A DNA stretch of 33,881 bases from Thaumasiovibrio sp043421945 (GCA_043421945.1 JBHOGO010000050.1:1-33881); one strand, 5' to 3'; shown: positions 23,767 to 33,514, numbered from the stretch's first letter. Program-made: numbers and translations. The notes: generated by a model from the sequence alone, not told the origin.

Positions 23767-23885
23767 AACTTGTTTCCATTCATTATCAAGTAGAAAAATA
23801 GTTTGCTTTTATTCGGTAGGGTCATCAAGTAAAATTAATGCTTAAATCATTGCTTACCTGTCTTAGAGAACAATAAACAACCCCC

Positions 23886-25139
23886 ATGACCCTGCTTGTA
23901 TTAGGAATTAATCATAAGACAGCGTCAGTTGAATTGCGTGAAAAAGTCGCTTTTTCTCCTGATAAACTGTCAAACGCGCTAAAGGAGTTAGCCGCGAAGG
24001 AGCAGGTCGATGGAGGCGTGATTGTCTCGACGTGTAACCGAACGGAATTATACTGCCAGTTGGATGGTGCAGGGAATCATGGTCTTATTGATTGGTTAAG
24101 CCAGTTCCATGGTATTAACCTCGAAGAGCTCATGCCGAGCCTTTACTTCCATGAAGAGCAGGCAGCTGTTAAGCATTTAATGCGTGTTGCGTGTGGTCTC
24201 GATTCATTGGTGCTTGGTGAGCCCCAAATTCTCGGGCAGATTAAACAAGCCTATTCTGAATCGCGACAAGCGGAAGCAGTACAAGGGCTGCTAGAAAAGC
24301 TTTTTCAAAAAAGCTTCACGGTAGCTAAGCGGGTACGGACCGAAACCGATATTGGTGGCAATGCCGTGTCTGTTGCGTTTGCCGCGTGCTCGCTGGCGAG
24401 GCAGATCTTTGAATCCTTGCATGAAACCACCGTGCTGCTTATCGGTGCTGGCGAAACGATCGAATTGGTCGCTCGCCACCTCTATGAGCATGGCTGTAAA
24501 ACCTTAATCATCGCCAATCGTACCCCTGAGAATGCGCGCGGTCTTGCTGAAGAGTTTGGCGCTGAAATCATTAGCCTTCCTGAAATTCCTGACAATATGC
24601 ACCGTGCTGATATTGTGATCAGCTCGACAGCAAGCCCATTGCCCATTGTGGGTAAAGGCATGGTCGAAAAAGCCTTGAAAAAGCGCCGCCGTCAACCGAT
24701 GTTGATGGTCGATATTGCGGTTCCAAGGGATATTGAATCAGAAGTAGGCGACTTACGGGACGTCTACCTTTATACTGTCGACGATTTACAGTCGATCATC
24801 GATAAAAATATCGAACAACGCAAAGCTGCGGCGATGCAAGCTGAAGTGATTGTCAGTGAAGAAAGCGCTGATTTTATGCACTGGCTGCGTTCACTAGAAG
24901 CTGTAGATAGCATTCGACAATACCGTCAACAGGCTGAAACGACGCGACACGATATGTTGCAACGTACGCTACAATCTCTTCAAAGCGGAGCAGATCCAGC
25001 ACAGTTGTTGACTGAATTGAGCAATAAATTAACTAATAAACTCATCCACGCACCTACTCGTGCAATGCAGCAAGCGGCACAAGACGGTGAGCCTGAAAAA
25101 CTGGCGCAGATCCGTGAAACCCTTGGCTTGGATGACTAA
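23886..25139 (+). CDS. hemA: Glutamyl-tRNA reductase
   Basis: Reduces Glu-tRNA-Glu to glutamate-1-semialdehyde with NADPH, the first committed step of C5 haem synthesis. The 417 residues cover the catalytic domain (LLVLGINHKTASVELREK, with nucleophile C50 in STCNRTELYC), the NADPH-binding Rossmann domain (LLIGAGETIELVARHL, about residues 182-197) and the C-terminal helical dimerisation domain. Divergent from lolB across 119 bp, and 15 bp upstream of prfA, the conserved arrangement. Confidence 0.98.
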   Translation: MTLLVLGINHKTASVELREKVAFSPDKLSNALKELAAKEQVDGGVIVSTCNRTELYCQLDGAGNHGLIDWLSQFHGINLEELMPSLYFHEEQAAVKHLMRVACGLDSLVLGEPQILGQIKQAYSESRQAEAVQGLLEKLFQKSFTVAKRVRTETDIGGNAVSVAFAACSLARQIFESLHETTVLLIGAGETIELVARHLYEHGCKTLIIANRTPENARGLAEEFGAEIISLPEIPDNMHRADIVISSTASPLPIVGKGMVEKALKKRRRQPMLMVDIAVPRDIESEVGDLRDVYLYTVDDLQSIIDKNIEQRKAAAMQAEVIVSEESADFMHWLRSLEAVDSIRQYRQQAETTRHDMLQRTLQSLQSGADPAQLLTELSNKLTNKLIHAPTRAMQQAAQDGEPEKLAQIRETLGLDD

Positions 25140-25154
25140 CCAGACCGAATCCCT

Positions 25155-26243
25155 ATGAAACCATCTATTCTGTTAAAACTTCAATCGCTCGTTGATCGTT
25201 ATGAAGAGGTTCAACATTTGTTGGGCGACCCTGGCATTATTGGCGACCAAGACCGCTTCCGTGCATTGTCTCGTGAGTATTCTCAATTAGAAGAAGTGAC
25301 CCAATGTTTCCAACGCTACCTTCAAGCTCAAGACGATCTTGAAGCTGCAGAAGAGATGGCGAAAGAAGACGATGCTGAAATGCGCGAAATGGCGCAAGAA
25401 GAGATCAAAGAAGCGAAAGCAGCCATTGAAAGCTTGAACGACGAGCTTCAGGTTTTACTTCTGCCGAAAGACCCGAACGACGATCGCAACTGCTTTGTTG
25501 AAATTCGTGCCGGTGCAGGTGGTGATGAAGCCGGTATCTTTGCTGGCGACCTTTTCCGTATGTACAGCCGTTTTGCCGAATCAAAAGGTTGGCGTGTTGA
25601 AGTCATCAATGCTAACTCCAGTGAGCAAGGTGGCTACAAAGAGATGGTTGCGAAAGTGTCAGGTGATGGCGCATACGGCGTTCTGAAATTTGAATCTGGC
25701 GGCCACCGAGTTCAACGTGTCCCTGCGACAGAATCTCAAGGTCGTGTACACACTTCTGCTTGTACGGTTGCCGTGCTGCCTGAAGTCCCAGAAGCAGAGA
25801 TCCCAGAAATCAATGCGGGTGACCTGAAGATCGATACATTCCGTGCATCAGGCGCGGGTGGTCAGCACGTCAACACCACGGATTCAGCCATTCGTATTAC
25901 TCACTTACCAACCGGTATTGTGGTTGAGTGTCAAGATGAGCGTTCTCAGCATAAGAACAAAGCGAAAGCGATGTCGGTGCTAGCGGCACGTATTATCGCT
26001 GCTGAAGAAGAAAAACGTCACGCTGAAGAAGCGTCAACACGTCGTAACCTATTAGGAAGTGGCGACCGTAGTGACCGTATTCGTACCTATAACTACCCGC
26101 AAGGCCGTGTTTCTGATCACCGTATTAACCTAACGCTTTATCGCCTGAATGAAGTGATGGAAGGTGATTTGAATAGCTTGGTTGACCCTGTTATTCAAGA
26201 GCACCAAGCCGATCAACTTGCCGCATTGGCTGAAGGCAGCTAA
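25155..26243 (+). CDS. prfA: Peptide chain release factor 1
   Basis: Recognises UAA and UAG stop codons and triggers peptide release. The 362-residue protein has the anticodon-like P-A-T motif at residues 190-192 (RVPATESQG) and the catalytic GGQ at 235-237 (SGAGGQHVN), whose Gln is the methylation target of PrmC, encoded next. No internal frameshift is present, as expected for RF1 rather than RF2. It lies 15 bp after hemA. Confidence 0.98.
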   Translation: MKPSILLKLQSLVDRYEEVQHLLGDPGIIGDQDRFRALSREYSQLEEVTQCFQRYLQAQDDLEAAEEMAKEDDAEMREMAQEEIKEAKAAIESLNDELQVLLLPKDPNDDRNCFVEIRAGAGGDEAGIFAGDLFRMYSRFAESKGWRVEVINANSSEQGGYKEMVAKVSGDGAYGVLKFESGGHRVQRVPATESQGRVHTSACTVAVLPEVPEAEIPEINAGDLKIDTFRASGAGGQHVNTTDSAIRITHLPTGIVVECQDERSQHKNKAKAMSVLAARIIAAEEEKRHAEEASTRRNLLGSGDRSDRIRTYNYPQGRVSDHRINLTLYRLNEVMEGDLNSLVDPVIQEHQADQLAALAEGS

Positions 26244-26250
26244 TTCGCCA

Positions 26251-27180
26251 ATGACCGCGTCATCTTCATCTAATGAAATATTTATGAGTGCTATGTCGCT
26301 AAGTGAGATTTCGAAAAAAGAGCCACTGACTGTTGAGCAGTGGCTCCGGCTTGCACAAACGCAACTTGATGCTGCAGGCTCAGCTAGCCCTGCCATTGAT
26401 GCCGAAGTTTTGCTATTGCACATTCTCGACAAGCCACGAAGCTTCCTGTTTACTTGGCCAGACAAAGTGTTGAGTGATGAACAGCGTCAAGCACTTGCTG
26501 GGGCTGTGTCTCGCCGAGAAAAAGGTGAGCCTGTCGCTTATATCACTGGCGTGAGAGAGTTTTGGTCACTGCCATTGGAAGTCTCGCCAACCACGCTTAT
26601 CCCTCGTCCTGATACTGAACGTCTGGTTGAACTGGCTCTTGAGAAAGTGCCGAGTACCCGTTCTCATGTCTTGGATCTTGGGACTGGTACTGGTGCCATT
26701 GCGTTGGCGTTAGCTTCTGAGCGCCCTGATTGTCAGCTCATTGGTGTCGACTACCAAATCGAAGCCGTTGCACTGGCAACTCGGAATGCGCAGCGTTTAA
26801 GCATCAATAATGCCACTTTCCTACAAGGGAGTTGGTTTGAGCCGCTGAGTAGCGATCAAGCTTCTGCGAAGAAATTTGCTGTGATTGTCAGTAACCCGCC
26901 TTATATCGATCCAACGGATGAACATTTAGCGCAAGGCGATGTTCGTTTTGAACCAATCACCGCATTGGTTGCCGATAACAAGGGGATGGCAGACATCGAA
27001 CATATTGCCGCTCACGCTCGTCAGTACCTTGAAGCCGATGGCTGGTTGCTGTTTGAACATGGCTACGATCAAGGTGCCGTCGCACAACAATGCTTACATG
27101 CTTTGGGCTATGATGCGGTGCGCACTGAACAAGACTATGCAGGGCACGATAGGGTGACCCTCGGACGCTGGAAGGGATAG
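26251..27180 (+). CDS. prmC: Release factor glutamine methyltransferase PrmC
   Basis: Uses SAM to methylate the GGQ glutamine of RF1 and RF2. The SAM-binding motif LDLGTGTGAIALALAS and the catalytic SNPPYIDPTDEHL are visible, with an N-terminal helical domain that docks on the release factor. The frame is open from 26182 inside prfA, but the first plausible start is the ATG at 26251, seven bases after the prfA stop (309 residues). ATGs at 26284 and 26293 would give lengths closer to the family's 280 or so. None has a strong ribosome site, so coupling to prfA is likely. Confidence 0.95.
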   Translation: MTASSSSNEIFMSAMSLSEISKKEPLTVEQWLRLAQTQLDAAGSASPAIDAEVLLLHILDKPRSFLFTWPDKVLSDEQRQALAGAVSRREKGEPVAYITGVREFWSLPLEVSPTTLIPRPDTERLVELALEKVPSTRSHVLDLGTGTGAIALALASERPDCQLIGVDYQIEAVALATRNAQRLSINNATFLQGSWFEPLSSDQASAKKFAVIVSNPPYIDPTDEHLAQGDVRFEPITALVADNKGMADIEHIAAHARQYLEADGWLLFEHGYDQGAVAQQCLHALGYDAVRTEQDYAGHDRVTLGRWKG

Positions 27181-27185
27181 CAACG

Positions 27186-27566
27186 ATGTATATGGCAATG
27201 AAGCATACTCACCTTTTACTGATTGGGTTAAGCGTGGTGTTATTTATCGTACGGTTTGGATTAATGCTTGCAGACTCGCCATTAAGACAAAATAAAGTGA
27301 TGAAGATAGCACCGCATGCCATTGATACAGTTCTTCTTATCAGTGGTTTAGGATTGATTATGGTAACGGGCTTTATGCCATTTACCGAGGGTGGCGCTTG
27401 GCTCACCAATAAGATCACGTGTGTATTAGCTTATATCGCATTAGGTGTGTTTGCATTTCGCGGTAGTAACCGTTTACTGCAAGTGTTTGCGTTTTTGGGT
27501 GCGCTAGGCTGGGTCGTTATGGCCTTCAATATTGCCACCACAAAATCGGCGACATTGTTCGGGTGA
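27186..27566 (+). CDS. sirB2: SirB2 family membrane protein
   Basis: A 126-residue integral membrane protein with four hydrophobic segments (about residues 8-27, 48-67, 74-92 and 98-118) and short loops. The name comes from Salmonella, where the sirB locus raised invasion gene expression; its biochemical role is unknown and that name should not be read as virulence here. AAGGGA precedes the ATG; a second ATG four codons later is possible. It lies in the conserved prmC-sirB2-sirB1-kdsA series. Confidence 0.88.
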   Translation: MYMAMKHTHLLLIGLSVVLFIVRFGLMLADSPLRQNKVMKIAPHAIDTVLLISGLGLIMVTGFMPFTEGGAWLTNKITCVLAYIALGVFAFRGSNRLLQVFAFLGALGWVVMAFNIATTKSATLFG

Positions 27567-27579
27567 TTTGAGAGAAAAG

Positions 27580-28392
27580 ATGTACCAATTTACTGATGAA
27601 CAATTAGACGTGATGCCACTGGCTGAAGGTGGTGCACGTTTAAATGCCATGATTGATCCCTCATTGCCCTTTGAAGCGGTAATGAATACCTTGGATGATC
27701 TGGCTGAAGAGGCAGAGCAACACTGCATGATTTTGCCTGATGAGCGAGATCGTTTTGATTGCTTAGTCCGCCTTTTTTATAACGAGTGGGGATTTTGTGG
27801 CGACCACGACACATTTTATCACTCCGACAATCTATTTTTGTCGAAAGTCCTAGAAGCAAGAGCTGGATCACCGGTGACGCTTGGGGCGATCTTCCTTTAT
27901 CTCGCCGAAGACATGGAGTTACCTGTCAAAGCGGTAAACTTCCCAACGCAGTTTTTACTGCGTATCGATTGGCGTGATAGTCGAGAGCCAAGTTATTTCG
28001 ACCCGTTCGAAGGCACCTTTATCACACACCGCTTGTTAAGAGCATGGCTAATCGGTCAAGAAGGTCCATTAGCGACTTTGAAAGACGCTGATCTGCGTGC
28101 TACGGATCACTCAACGATAATTGGCCGTTGGCTTGGCGTGATTAAAGGGGCGTTGATTCGAGAAGAAAACTACCCGCTTGCGTTATGCAGTAGTGATCTC
28201 GCGCTTCATTTTAGCCCTGAAGATCCTCACGAGCACCGTGATCGCGGCTATATTTATCAGCAGCTTGAGGTAAGCCACCTTGCTGCACAAGATTACCAGT
28301 ACTTCATCGACCAATGCCCGGAAGATCCGGCATCAAATGTGTTGAAATTGCAGGTAATGGTACTTAATGAAACCACGGCCGTGTTGCACTAG
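27580..28392 (+). CDS. sirB1: SirB1 family transglutaminase-like/TPR protein
   Basis: A soluble protein of 270 residues with an N-terminal transglutaminase-like fold (segments CLVRLFYNEWGFCGDHDTFY and LEARAGSPVTLGAIFLYLAE) and a C-terminal TPR-like region (about residues 190-260, DLALHFSPEDPHEHRDRGYIYQ). Function is unknown. The start is ATG 27580 with GAGAAAAG upstream; an earlier in-frame ATG at 27532 lies inside sirB2 and would add 16 atypical residues. It is followed 21 bp later by kdsA. Confidence 0.9.
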   Translation: MYQFTDEQLDVMPLAEGGARLNAMIDPSLPFEAVMNTLDDLAEEAEQHCMILPDERDRFDCLVRLFYNEWGFCGDHDTFYHSDNLFLSKVLEARAGSPVTLGAIFLYLAEDMELPVKAVNFPTQFLLRIDWRDSREPSYFDPFEGTFITHRLLRAWLIGQEGPLATLKDADLRATDHSTIIGRWLGVIKGALIREENYPLALCSSDLALHFSPEDPHEHRDRGYIYQQLEVSHLAAQDYQYFIDQCPEDPASNVLKLQVMVLNETTAVLH

Positions 28393-28413
28393 GCCACCAA
28401 GAAAAAGAGAATC

Positions 28414-29268
28414 ATGATGGATCAGAAAACTGTTCGTATCGGTGAAATAGAAGTAAATAACGATAAACCGTTTGTCTTGTTTGGTGGCATGAACGTGCTT
28501 GAGTCGCATGACCTTGCGATGCGTATTTGTGAGCATTACGTTGAGGTCACTGAGAAGCTCGGTATTCCTTACGTCTTTAAGGCCTCATTCGATAAAGCGA
28601 ATCGCTCTTCAGTGTACTCTTATCGTGGCCCAGGGCTAGATGAAGGCATGAAGATTTTTGAAGCGTTAAAAGCTCAGTTTGGTGTGAAAATCATTACGGA
28701 TGTGCATGAGATTGAGCAGTGCCAACCCGTCGCAGAGGTTGTTGATGTCATTCAACTCCCTGCATTTCTCGCACGCCAAACAGATCTTGTGCAAGCGATG
28801 GCCAAAACGGGTGCTGTGATTAATGTGAAAAAACCACAGTTCATGAGCCCTAGCCAAGTGGGTAACATTGTCGAAAAGTTTGCAGAGTGTGATAACGAAA
28901 ACATCATTCTTTGTGAGCGCGGCGCGCTACATGGTTACGATAACCTTGTGGTTGATATGCTTGGTTTTGATGTGATGAAGAAAGCGTCAAACGGTAGCCC
29001 AATTATCTTTGACGTGACACATTCACTGCAGTGCCGTGATCCACAAGGTGCTGCATCCGGTGGTCGCCGTGAGCAGACGGTTGATCTTGCCCTCTCAGGT
29101 ATGGCGACGCGTATTGCCGGCCTCTTTATGGAAGCGCACCCAACGCCTGATCAAGCTCGCTGTGATGGCCCGTCAGCTTTTCCTCTTGATAAATTAGAGC
29201 CTTTCTTAGCACAAGCGAAGCAGCTTGATGATCTTGTGAAAAGCTTTGAGAAGATTGATATCGCGTAA
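28414..29268 (+). CDS. kdsA: KDO-8-phosphate synthase
   Basis: Condenses phosphoenolpyruvate with arabinose 5-phosphate to make 3-deoxy-D-manno-octulosonate 8-phosphate for the LPS inner core. The 284-residue TIM barrel shows FVLFGGMNVLES, FKASFDKANRSS, ITDVHE, INVKKPQFMSP and FDVTHSLQ, all family signatures. It ends the hemA-to-kdsA run and is closed by a strong terminator. Its product feeds the LPS that LptE helps export. Two adjacent ATGs make the start uncertain by one codon. Confidence 0.98.
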   Translation: MMDQKTVRIGEIEVNNDKPFVLFGGMNVLESHDLAMRICEHYVEVTEKLGIPYVFKASFDKANRSSVYSYRGPGLDEGMKIFEALKAQFGVKIITDVHEIEQCQPVAEVVDVIQLPAFLARQTDLVQAMAKTGAVINVKKPQFMSPSQVGNIVEKFAECDNENIILCERGALHGYDNLVVDMLGFDVMKKASNGSPIIFDVTHSLQCRDPQGAASGGRREQTVDLALSGMATRIAGLFMEAHPTPDQARCDGPSAFPLDKLEPFLAQAKQLDDLVKSFEKIDIA

Positions 29269-29331
29269 TCGCGTGATGTGCTAATTGTACATAGATAATA
29301 GATAGCGATGTGATTCGCTAAAGCGATAAAG

Positions 29332-29394
29332 AAAAAAGCCCTCTCGCGTTAAGTGCTTTCGAGTTGAAAGTGTTTAACGTGAGAGGGCTTTTTT
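29332..29394. terminator. Bidirectional terminator between kdsA and the chemoreceptor gene
   Basis: A long inverted repeat: aaaaaagccctctcgcgttaa pairs with ttaacgtgagagggctttttt with a single mismatch, and the inner ctttc/gaaag can extend the stem. There are six A residues on one side and six T on the other, so it works for both convergent genes. Confidence 0.93.
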
Positions 29395-29521
29395 AATGCG
29401 CTTATGGTGAGATGAGATTTTAAATGACCGAATCACCCGAAGGTGCTGACAGCATTCACCAGATAATAAATCAGATACAGCCTTGATTTAATCACGCAAG
29501 GCTGTGTGAACAATCAGCATT

Positions 29522-31393
29522 CTATACGCGGAATTTGCTGACTTCTGATTGCAGTTGATAGGCAAGATCAGAGAGTGCCGTTGCTTGCGCGGCAGACTCT
29601 ATGGCTTCCGCAGCCATCTCTTCTGATACCTGACTAATACCTTGAGTATTGCGCTTTATTTCATTACTGACCAATGATTGCTCTTCAGCGGCAGAGGCAA
29701 TATGCGTTGCCATGTCACTGATTTCATTAATGGACGTTGTGATTTGTTGTAGGCTTTGCGCAGCCTGTTCGGCGTCATCGACACTGGTGTTCGCGAGCTG
29801 GTGGCTGTCACGCATGAGCATCACTGCCTCAGCGGTAACACGCTGAAGGGTTTCGATGGTTGACTGAATCTCTGACGTCGAGTCATGTGTTCGTTGACTC
29901 AATACACGTACCTCATCGGCAACCACGGCAAACCCACGACCTTGGCTCCCTGCACGAGCCGCTTCGATCGCAGCATTAAGGGCAAGCAAGTTCGTTTGTT
30001 CTGCGATACCTTGAATAGCAGCCAAAATCGTATTGATACTTTGTGTATGGGCATCTAGTGCAGTGATGACTTCCGTTGCTGTCTCAACTTCAGCAGCTAA
30101 ACGTGTTATCGATTGCTGACTCTGTGCTACCTGCTGCGTGCCTTTAGAAGAGAGGTTAACACTCTCATGTGAGGTACGCGCAGTCTCTTCAGCATGCCCC
30201 GCAACCTCTTGAGTGGTTGTCGACATTTGACTGATCGCTGTTGCCACACCGGCAATATCATCTTGCTGTTGACGAATACTGACACTTCGTTGCTGTGCTT
30301 GTGCAGCAGCCTGACTAGATTGAGCGCTAAGCTGTTCAGCAATGCTACGCATTCTCATCACCATGCCGTGCATATGACCGACAAATTGGTTGAAGTTGTT
30401 AGCGAGAAGACCGACTTCATCCTGACTTCTAGGGTCTAATCGTTGACGTAAATCACCTTCACCATTTGCAATAGTCTGCAGCGCTTGTGAGACATAAGTG
30501 AGATCACGAAAAAGGTAATTCACAAGAAGACTGCTTAATCCCATTACTAGTAATAAAACCAAAGTACCTGCCGTAATGAGTTCAAAGAAGGACGCGTAAC
30601 CAAAGGCCATTTCGGTATCAAGATCGAGTTCGATAGCTAACATCCAGTCACTGCCTTGTACCGGAACAAAGTGATAGAGCTTACTGCCTTCGTCACGTTC
30701 AGCCATAAAAATACGTTGGTCGTTGATCGACTGTTGAATGGTCTGTATCGATAGTTGATTGTGAATGCGGTTGATCGGCTGTTGTAAAAGGTCAGAGCGG
30801 TAATGAGAGAGGATACGGTTGCCTTCAAAAAGGAGCGCATGCGTGTTCTCGCCCAATGATATTGAGGAAATATTATCGATTAAATCATTGAGAACTAAGT
30901 CTGCGGCTAAAACACCCAGTAGCTGACCATTGCGATAAAGGGGCTGAGCAAACGTGACAGTAGTTTCCAGGGTAGCGACATCTTGATAGGAAGCTGTCAG
31001 AATTTGAGCCCCAGCAGAAACGGCTTGGCGGTACCAATCACGCTGTCGTGGGTCGTACCCTTCAGGTAGTTCTTCAATGAGGCTGGTATACATATTGCCA
31101 TTTGCAGAGCCGAAATAAACGTCATAAAAACCACCCGACTCACGAGCTTGTGTTAGTGCTGACTCTGACGGGCTTTCGGTATGGTAGCGTGCCACAGCAT
31201 TCAGAATACGACCTTGTGTTTCTAACCAATCTGATAGGTTTTCTGAAACTGCTGATGCGACAGATTCTGTTTTAGTATAAACAGTGCTTCTGCCAAAACT
31301 GTAATAGTTAAAGCCAATGATGGTCGACATGACCGCCGCCATCATTAACACAGCGGCTAGCGTTGCCACCATTAATTTGTGTTTCAATGTCAT
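29522..31393 (-). CDS. Methyl-accepting chemotaxis protein with dCache_1 amino-acid sensor
   Basis: A membrane chemoreceptor of 623 residues, counted from the ATG at 31393 (AAAGG 10 bases upstream; the frame is open to a TTG at 31411). TM1 about 8-30, periplasmic double-Cache domain about 35-265, TM2 about 269-295, HAMP about 296-350, and a cytoplasmic signalling hairpin with tip EQTNLLALNAAIEAARAG at about 465-482. Within the Cache domain Y113, R118, W120, Y121, Y136, D138 and D165 reproduce the residue set and spacing of amino-acid-binding dCache receptors such as Pseudomonas PctA, so the ligand is probably one or more L-amino acids. No C-terminal CheR/CheB-binding pentapeptide is present. 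It is a single gene, divergent from the NhaC-type antiporter. Confidence 0.95.
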   Translation of the reverse strand: MTLKHKLMVATLAAVLMMAAVMSTIIGFNYYSFGRSTVYTKTESVASAVSENLSDWLETQGRILNAVARYHTESPSESALTQARESGGFYDVYFGSANGNMYTSLIEELPEGYDPRQRDWYRQAVSAGAQILTASYQDVATLETTVTFAQPLYRNGQLLGVLAADLVLNDLIDNISSISLGENTHALLFEGNRILSHYRSDLLQQPINRIHNQLSIQTIQQSINDQRIFMAERDEGSKLYHFVPVQGSDWMLAIELDLDTEMAFGYASFFELITAGTLVLLLVMGLSSLLVNYLFRDLTYVSQALQTIANGEGDLRQRLDPRSQDEVGLLANNFNQFVGHMHGMVMRMRSIAEQLSAQSSQAAAQAQQRSVSIRQQQDDIAGVATAISQMSTTTQEVAGHAEETARTSHESVNLSSKGTQQVAQSQQSITRLAAEVETATEVITALDAHTQSINTILAAIQGIAEQTNLLALNAAIEAARAGSQGRGFAVVADEVRVLSQRTHDSTSEIQSTIETLQRVTAEAVMLMRDSHQLANTSVDDAEQAAQSLQQITTSINEISDMATHIASAAEEQSLVSNEIKRNTQGISQVSEEMAAEAIESAAQATALSDLAYQLQSEVSKFRV

Positions 31394-31787
31394 AACTAGA
31401 GCGCCTTTCAAAATACGAAGGTAAAGGCTTATTCATGGGGGTGAACAGCGCTGCATATTTTCGTTGTATTTGGATAAAAGTCAAACAGATTAAACTTATA
31501 AAAATCTTTGATTACAACGTGTTAAGTAAGTGTTTATGACTGTGTTGTGAATGTTGTTTTTTGTGGTAGAGATAGGTGAAAAGCTACCCGCTAGATGTTA
31601 TCAGTGTGAAGGCCAAACAGGCAGACGAGTGTAACCGTGTGATTCAAATTAGAGGGGCAATGGGATAGTGGAGAGATCGCTGTTGCTAAACTTAATGAGA
31701 TGTTTAGCTATTTAGACGTCCAGACGTTGACATGGATAGATGGGTTCTATAGTCTACGCGCGATTATTAGAACGATGAGCTAAACAA
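31394..31787. other. Intergenic region between chemoreceptor and antiporter genes
   Basis: 394 bp, AT-rich in its left half. It must hold the leftward chemoreceptor promoter; a TTGACT at 31479-31484 (minus strand) has only a weak -10 partner (AAATAT, 31455-31460). The rightward promoter candidate is listed separately. No coding frame or RNA gene is recognised. Confidence 0.5.
31727..31753 (+). promoter_or_regulatory. Candidate promoter of the NhaC-type gene
   Basis: A perfect TTGACA (31727-31732) and TATAGT (31748-31753), but only 15 bp apart; with 17 bp the -10 would be the poorer TAGTCT. It would leave a leader of about 28 bases before the ATG at 31788. Confidence 0.4.
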
Positions 31788-33134
31788 ATGCCAACCGACA
31801 ACATAAAACCAAACACTAACCTAGACGACAATACACTGGTATCGCCTTCTGCTAGAGCATTGATGCCGCTAGGACTTTTCTTACTTCTGTTTATTGGAAC
31901 AGGCATTTATATGACACTGCAAGGTGTCGAAATGGCGTTTTACCAACTTCCTGCGCCGGTTGCTGCATTACCCGCTATTATTTTGGCGATCATACTGAGT
32001 AAGGATAAGCTTAATCAGACCATTGAACAGTTTTTGCGTGGTGTTGGGCATACTGACATCATTGCGATGTGCATGATTTACCTTTTAGCAGGAGCGTTTG
32101 CAGCGGTTGCGAGTGCAACGGGTGGTGTACAAGCGACTGTAAACTTAGGGCTTGCGATGATCCCTAGCGCCCTCATTTTGCCAGGTATCTTCATTATTTC
32201 TGCGTTCATTGCGACTTCAATGGGCACATCAATGGGTACCATTGCAGCGGTTGCCCCTGTTGCATTAGGTATCGCAACAGCTGCCGATATGGATATTGCC
32301 TTAACGGCTGGTGTGGTCTTGAGTGGTGCTATGTTTGGTGACAACCTCTCAATCATTTCTGACACAACCATCGCAGCAACACGCTCACAAGGTTGTGAGA
32401 TGAAAGACAAATTCCGCGAAAACGTAAGAATCGCATTACCTGCAGCTGTGGCAGCGCTGGTTCTTTTTGCCTTTAGTAGCAAAGTATCGAGCGTACCTGC
32501 AGCAGAAAGCATTGAGTGGCTAAAGGTGCTGCCTTATCTCACTATTCTTGTTCTTGCTGTGTCGGGTTTGAACGTCTTTGTTGTACTGAGCATTGGTATC
32601 TTACTGGCGGGTGCGATTGGTTTTATCACTCTACCTGATTACCCGTTAGCCACATTTAGTAATGATATCTATGGTGGCTTTGGTAACATGCAAGAGATCT
32701 TCCTATTGTCGATGCTTATTGGCGGGATGGGCGAGCTAATGCGTCAACAAGGTGGTTTGGCTTTTATTACGCGTTTGATTAGCCGCATGATCCAGCGTCA
32801 TAAGCAAAGCGAGCGAGGCGGTGAAATCGGTATTGCAACAGCGGTAGGCTTAACGAACTTCTGCACTGCGAATAATACCGTCGCGATTATTGTTGCTGGT
32901 GGCGTCGCAAAAGAGATTGCAGAAGAAAATCAGGTAACACCACGCCGTAGCGCAAGCTTACTGGATATCTATTCGTGTGTGGTTCAAGGTGTATTACCTT
33001 ATGGTGCACAGGCCTTGTTACTGGGCTCGGTGTTTGGTCTTTCACCTGTTACTGTGGTCGCTCACTCTTATTACTGCTTCTTCTTGGCCATTGCAGCTGC
33101 ATTAACGATGTTTTTGCGAACGCGACGTGCATAA
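31788..33134 (+). CDS. NhaC-family Na+/H+ antiporter
   Basis: An inner-membrane secondary transporter of 448 residues with about eleven hydrophobic segments. The NhaC-family core is present in both halves: MFGDNLSIISDTTIAATRSQG in the first and a related GLTNFCTANNTVAIIVAGGVAKEIAEE in the second, with SMGTSMGT repeats before the first. The family includes Na+/H+ exchangers and substrate/Na+ exchangers (for example malate/lactate), so the transported ion pair is not fixed by sequence alone. It is monocistronic: own promoter region, strong terminator, and a divergent chemoreceptor. Confidence 0.88.
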   Translation: MPTDNIKPNTNLDDNTLVSPSARALMPLGLFLLLFIGTGIYMTLQGVEMAFYQLPAPVAALPAIILAIILSKDKLNQTIEQFLRGVGHTDIIAMCMIYLLAGAFAAVASATGGVQATVNLGLAMIPSALILPGIFIISAFIATSMGTSMGTIAAVAPVALGIATAADMDIALTAGVVLSGAMFGDNLSIISDTTIAATRSQGCEMKDKFRENVRIALPAAVAALVLFAFSSKVSSVPAAESIEWLKVLPYLTILVLAVSGLNVFVVLSIGILLAGAIGFITLPDYPLATFSNDIYGGFGNMQEIFLLSMLIGGMGELMRQQGGLAFITRLISRMIQRHKQSERGGEIGIATAVGLTNFCTANNTVAIIVAGGVAKEIAEENQVTPRRSASLLDIYSCVVQGVLPYGAQALLLGSVFGLSPVTVVAHSYYCFFLAIAAALTMFLRTRRA

Positions 33135-33186
33135 ACGTTTCATCAAGGTATTAAATTGCTGAGATTAAGCTTTTAGTGCTTAGTTT

Positions 33187-33235
33187 AAAAAAGCGCAAAC
33201 ATTCTCTTCTTCACTGAAAATGTTTGCGCTTTTTC
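33187..33235 (+). terminator. Terminator of the NhaC-type gene
   Basis: aaaaagcgcaaacatt pairs with aatgtttgcgcttttt across a 16-base loop and ends in TTTTTC on the plus strand, about 55 bp past the stop codon. The A tract on the left makes it partly usable from the right as well. Confidence 0.92.
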
Positions 33236-33514
33236 TATATTCATTCTCAATTTTCCTGATTTGATTTTGTCGTTTTCCCTCAACCTATTTTTCCCTCAAG
33301 GCTAAAAGCAGCGCTCTATCCCAATACGATGTTTTACTAATTCTCCTCGCTATTTTCTGCCATCGAAGGCCTTTGCTTTATCCTTTATTCATTATTTTCT
33401 ATTATTCCTATAAGGGATTGTTAGTGGATGATTTTTAACATATCTGTCATTAAATGTGACCGGGGGATCAATTATGATGTCACCTGGATGCATTAGGGAG
33501 TTAATAACTTAGCA
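33236..33514. other. Non-coding AT-rich spacer left of tnpB
   Basis: No gene is recognised. A pyrimidine-rich part carries TTTTCCCTCAA twice (33273-33283 and 33289-33299). Further right, GTGAC...GTCAC half-sites lie around 33456-33484. The left end of the TnpB element probably falls in or just after this segment, but I cannot fix the junction. Confidence 0.4.
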
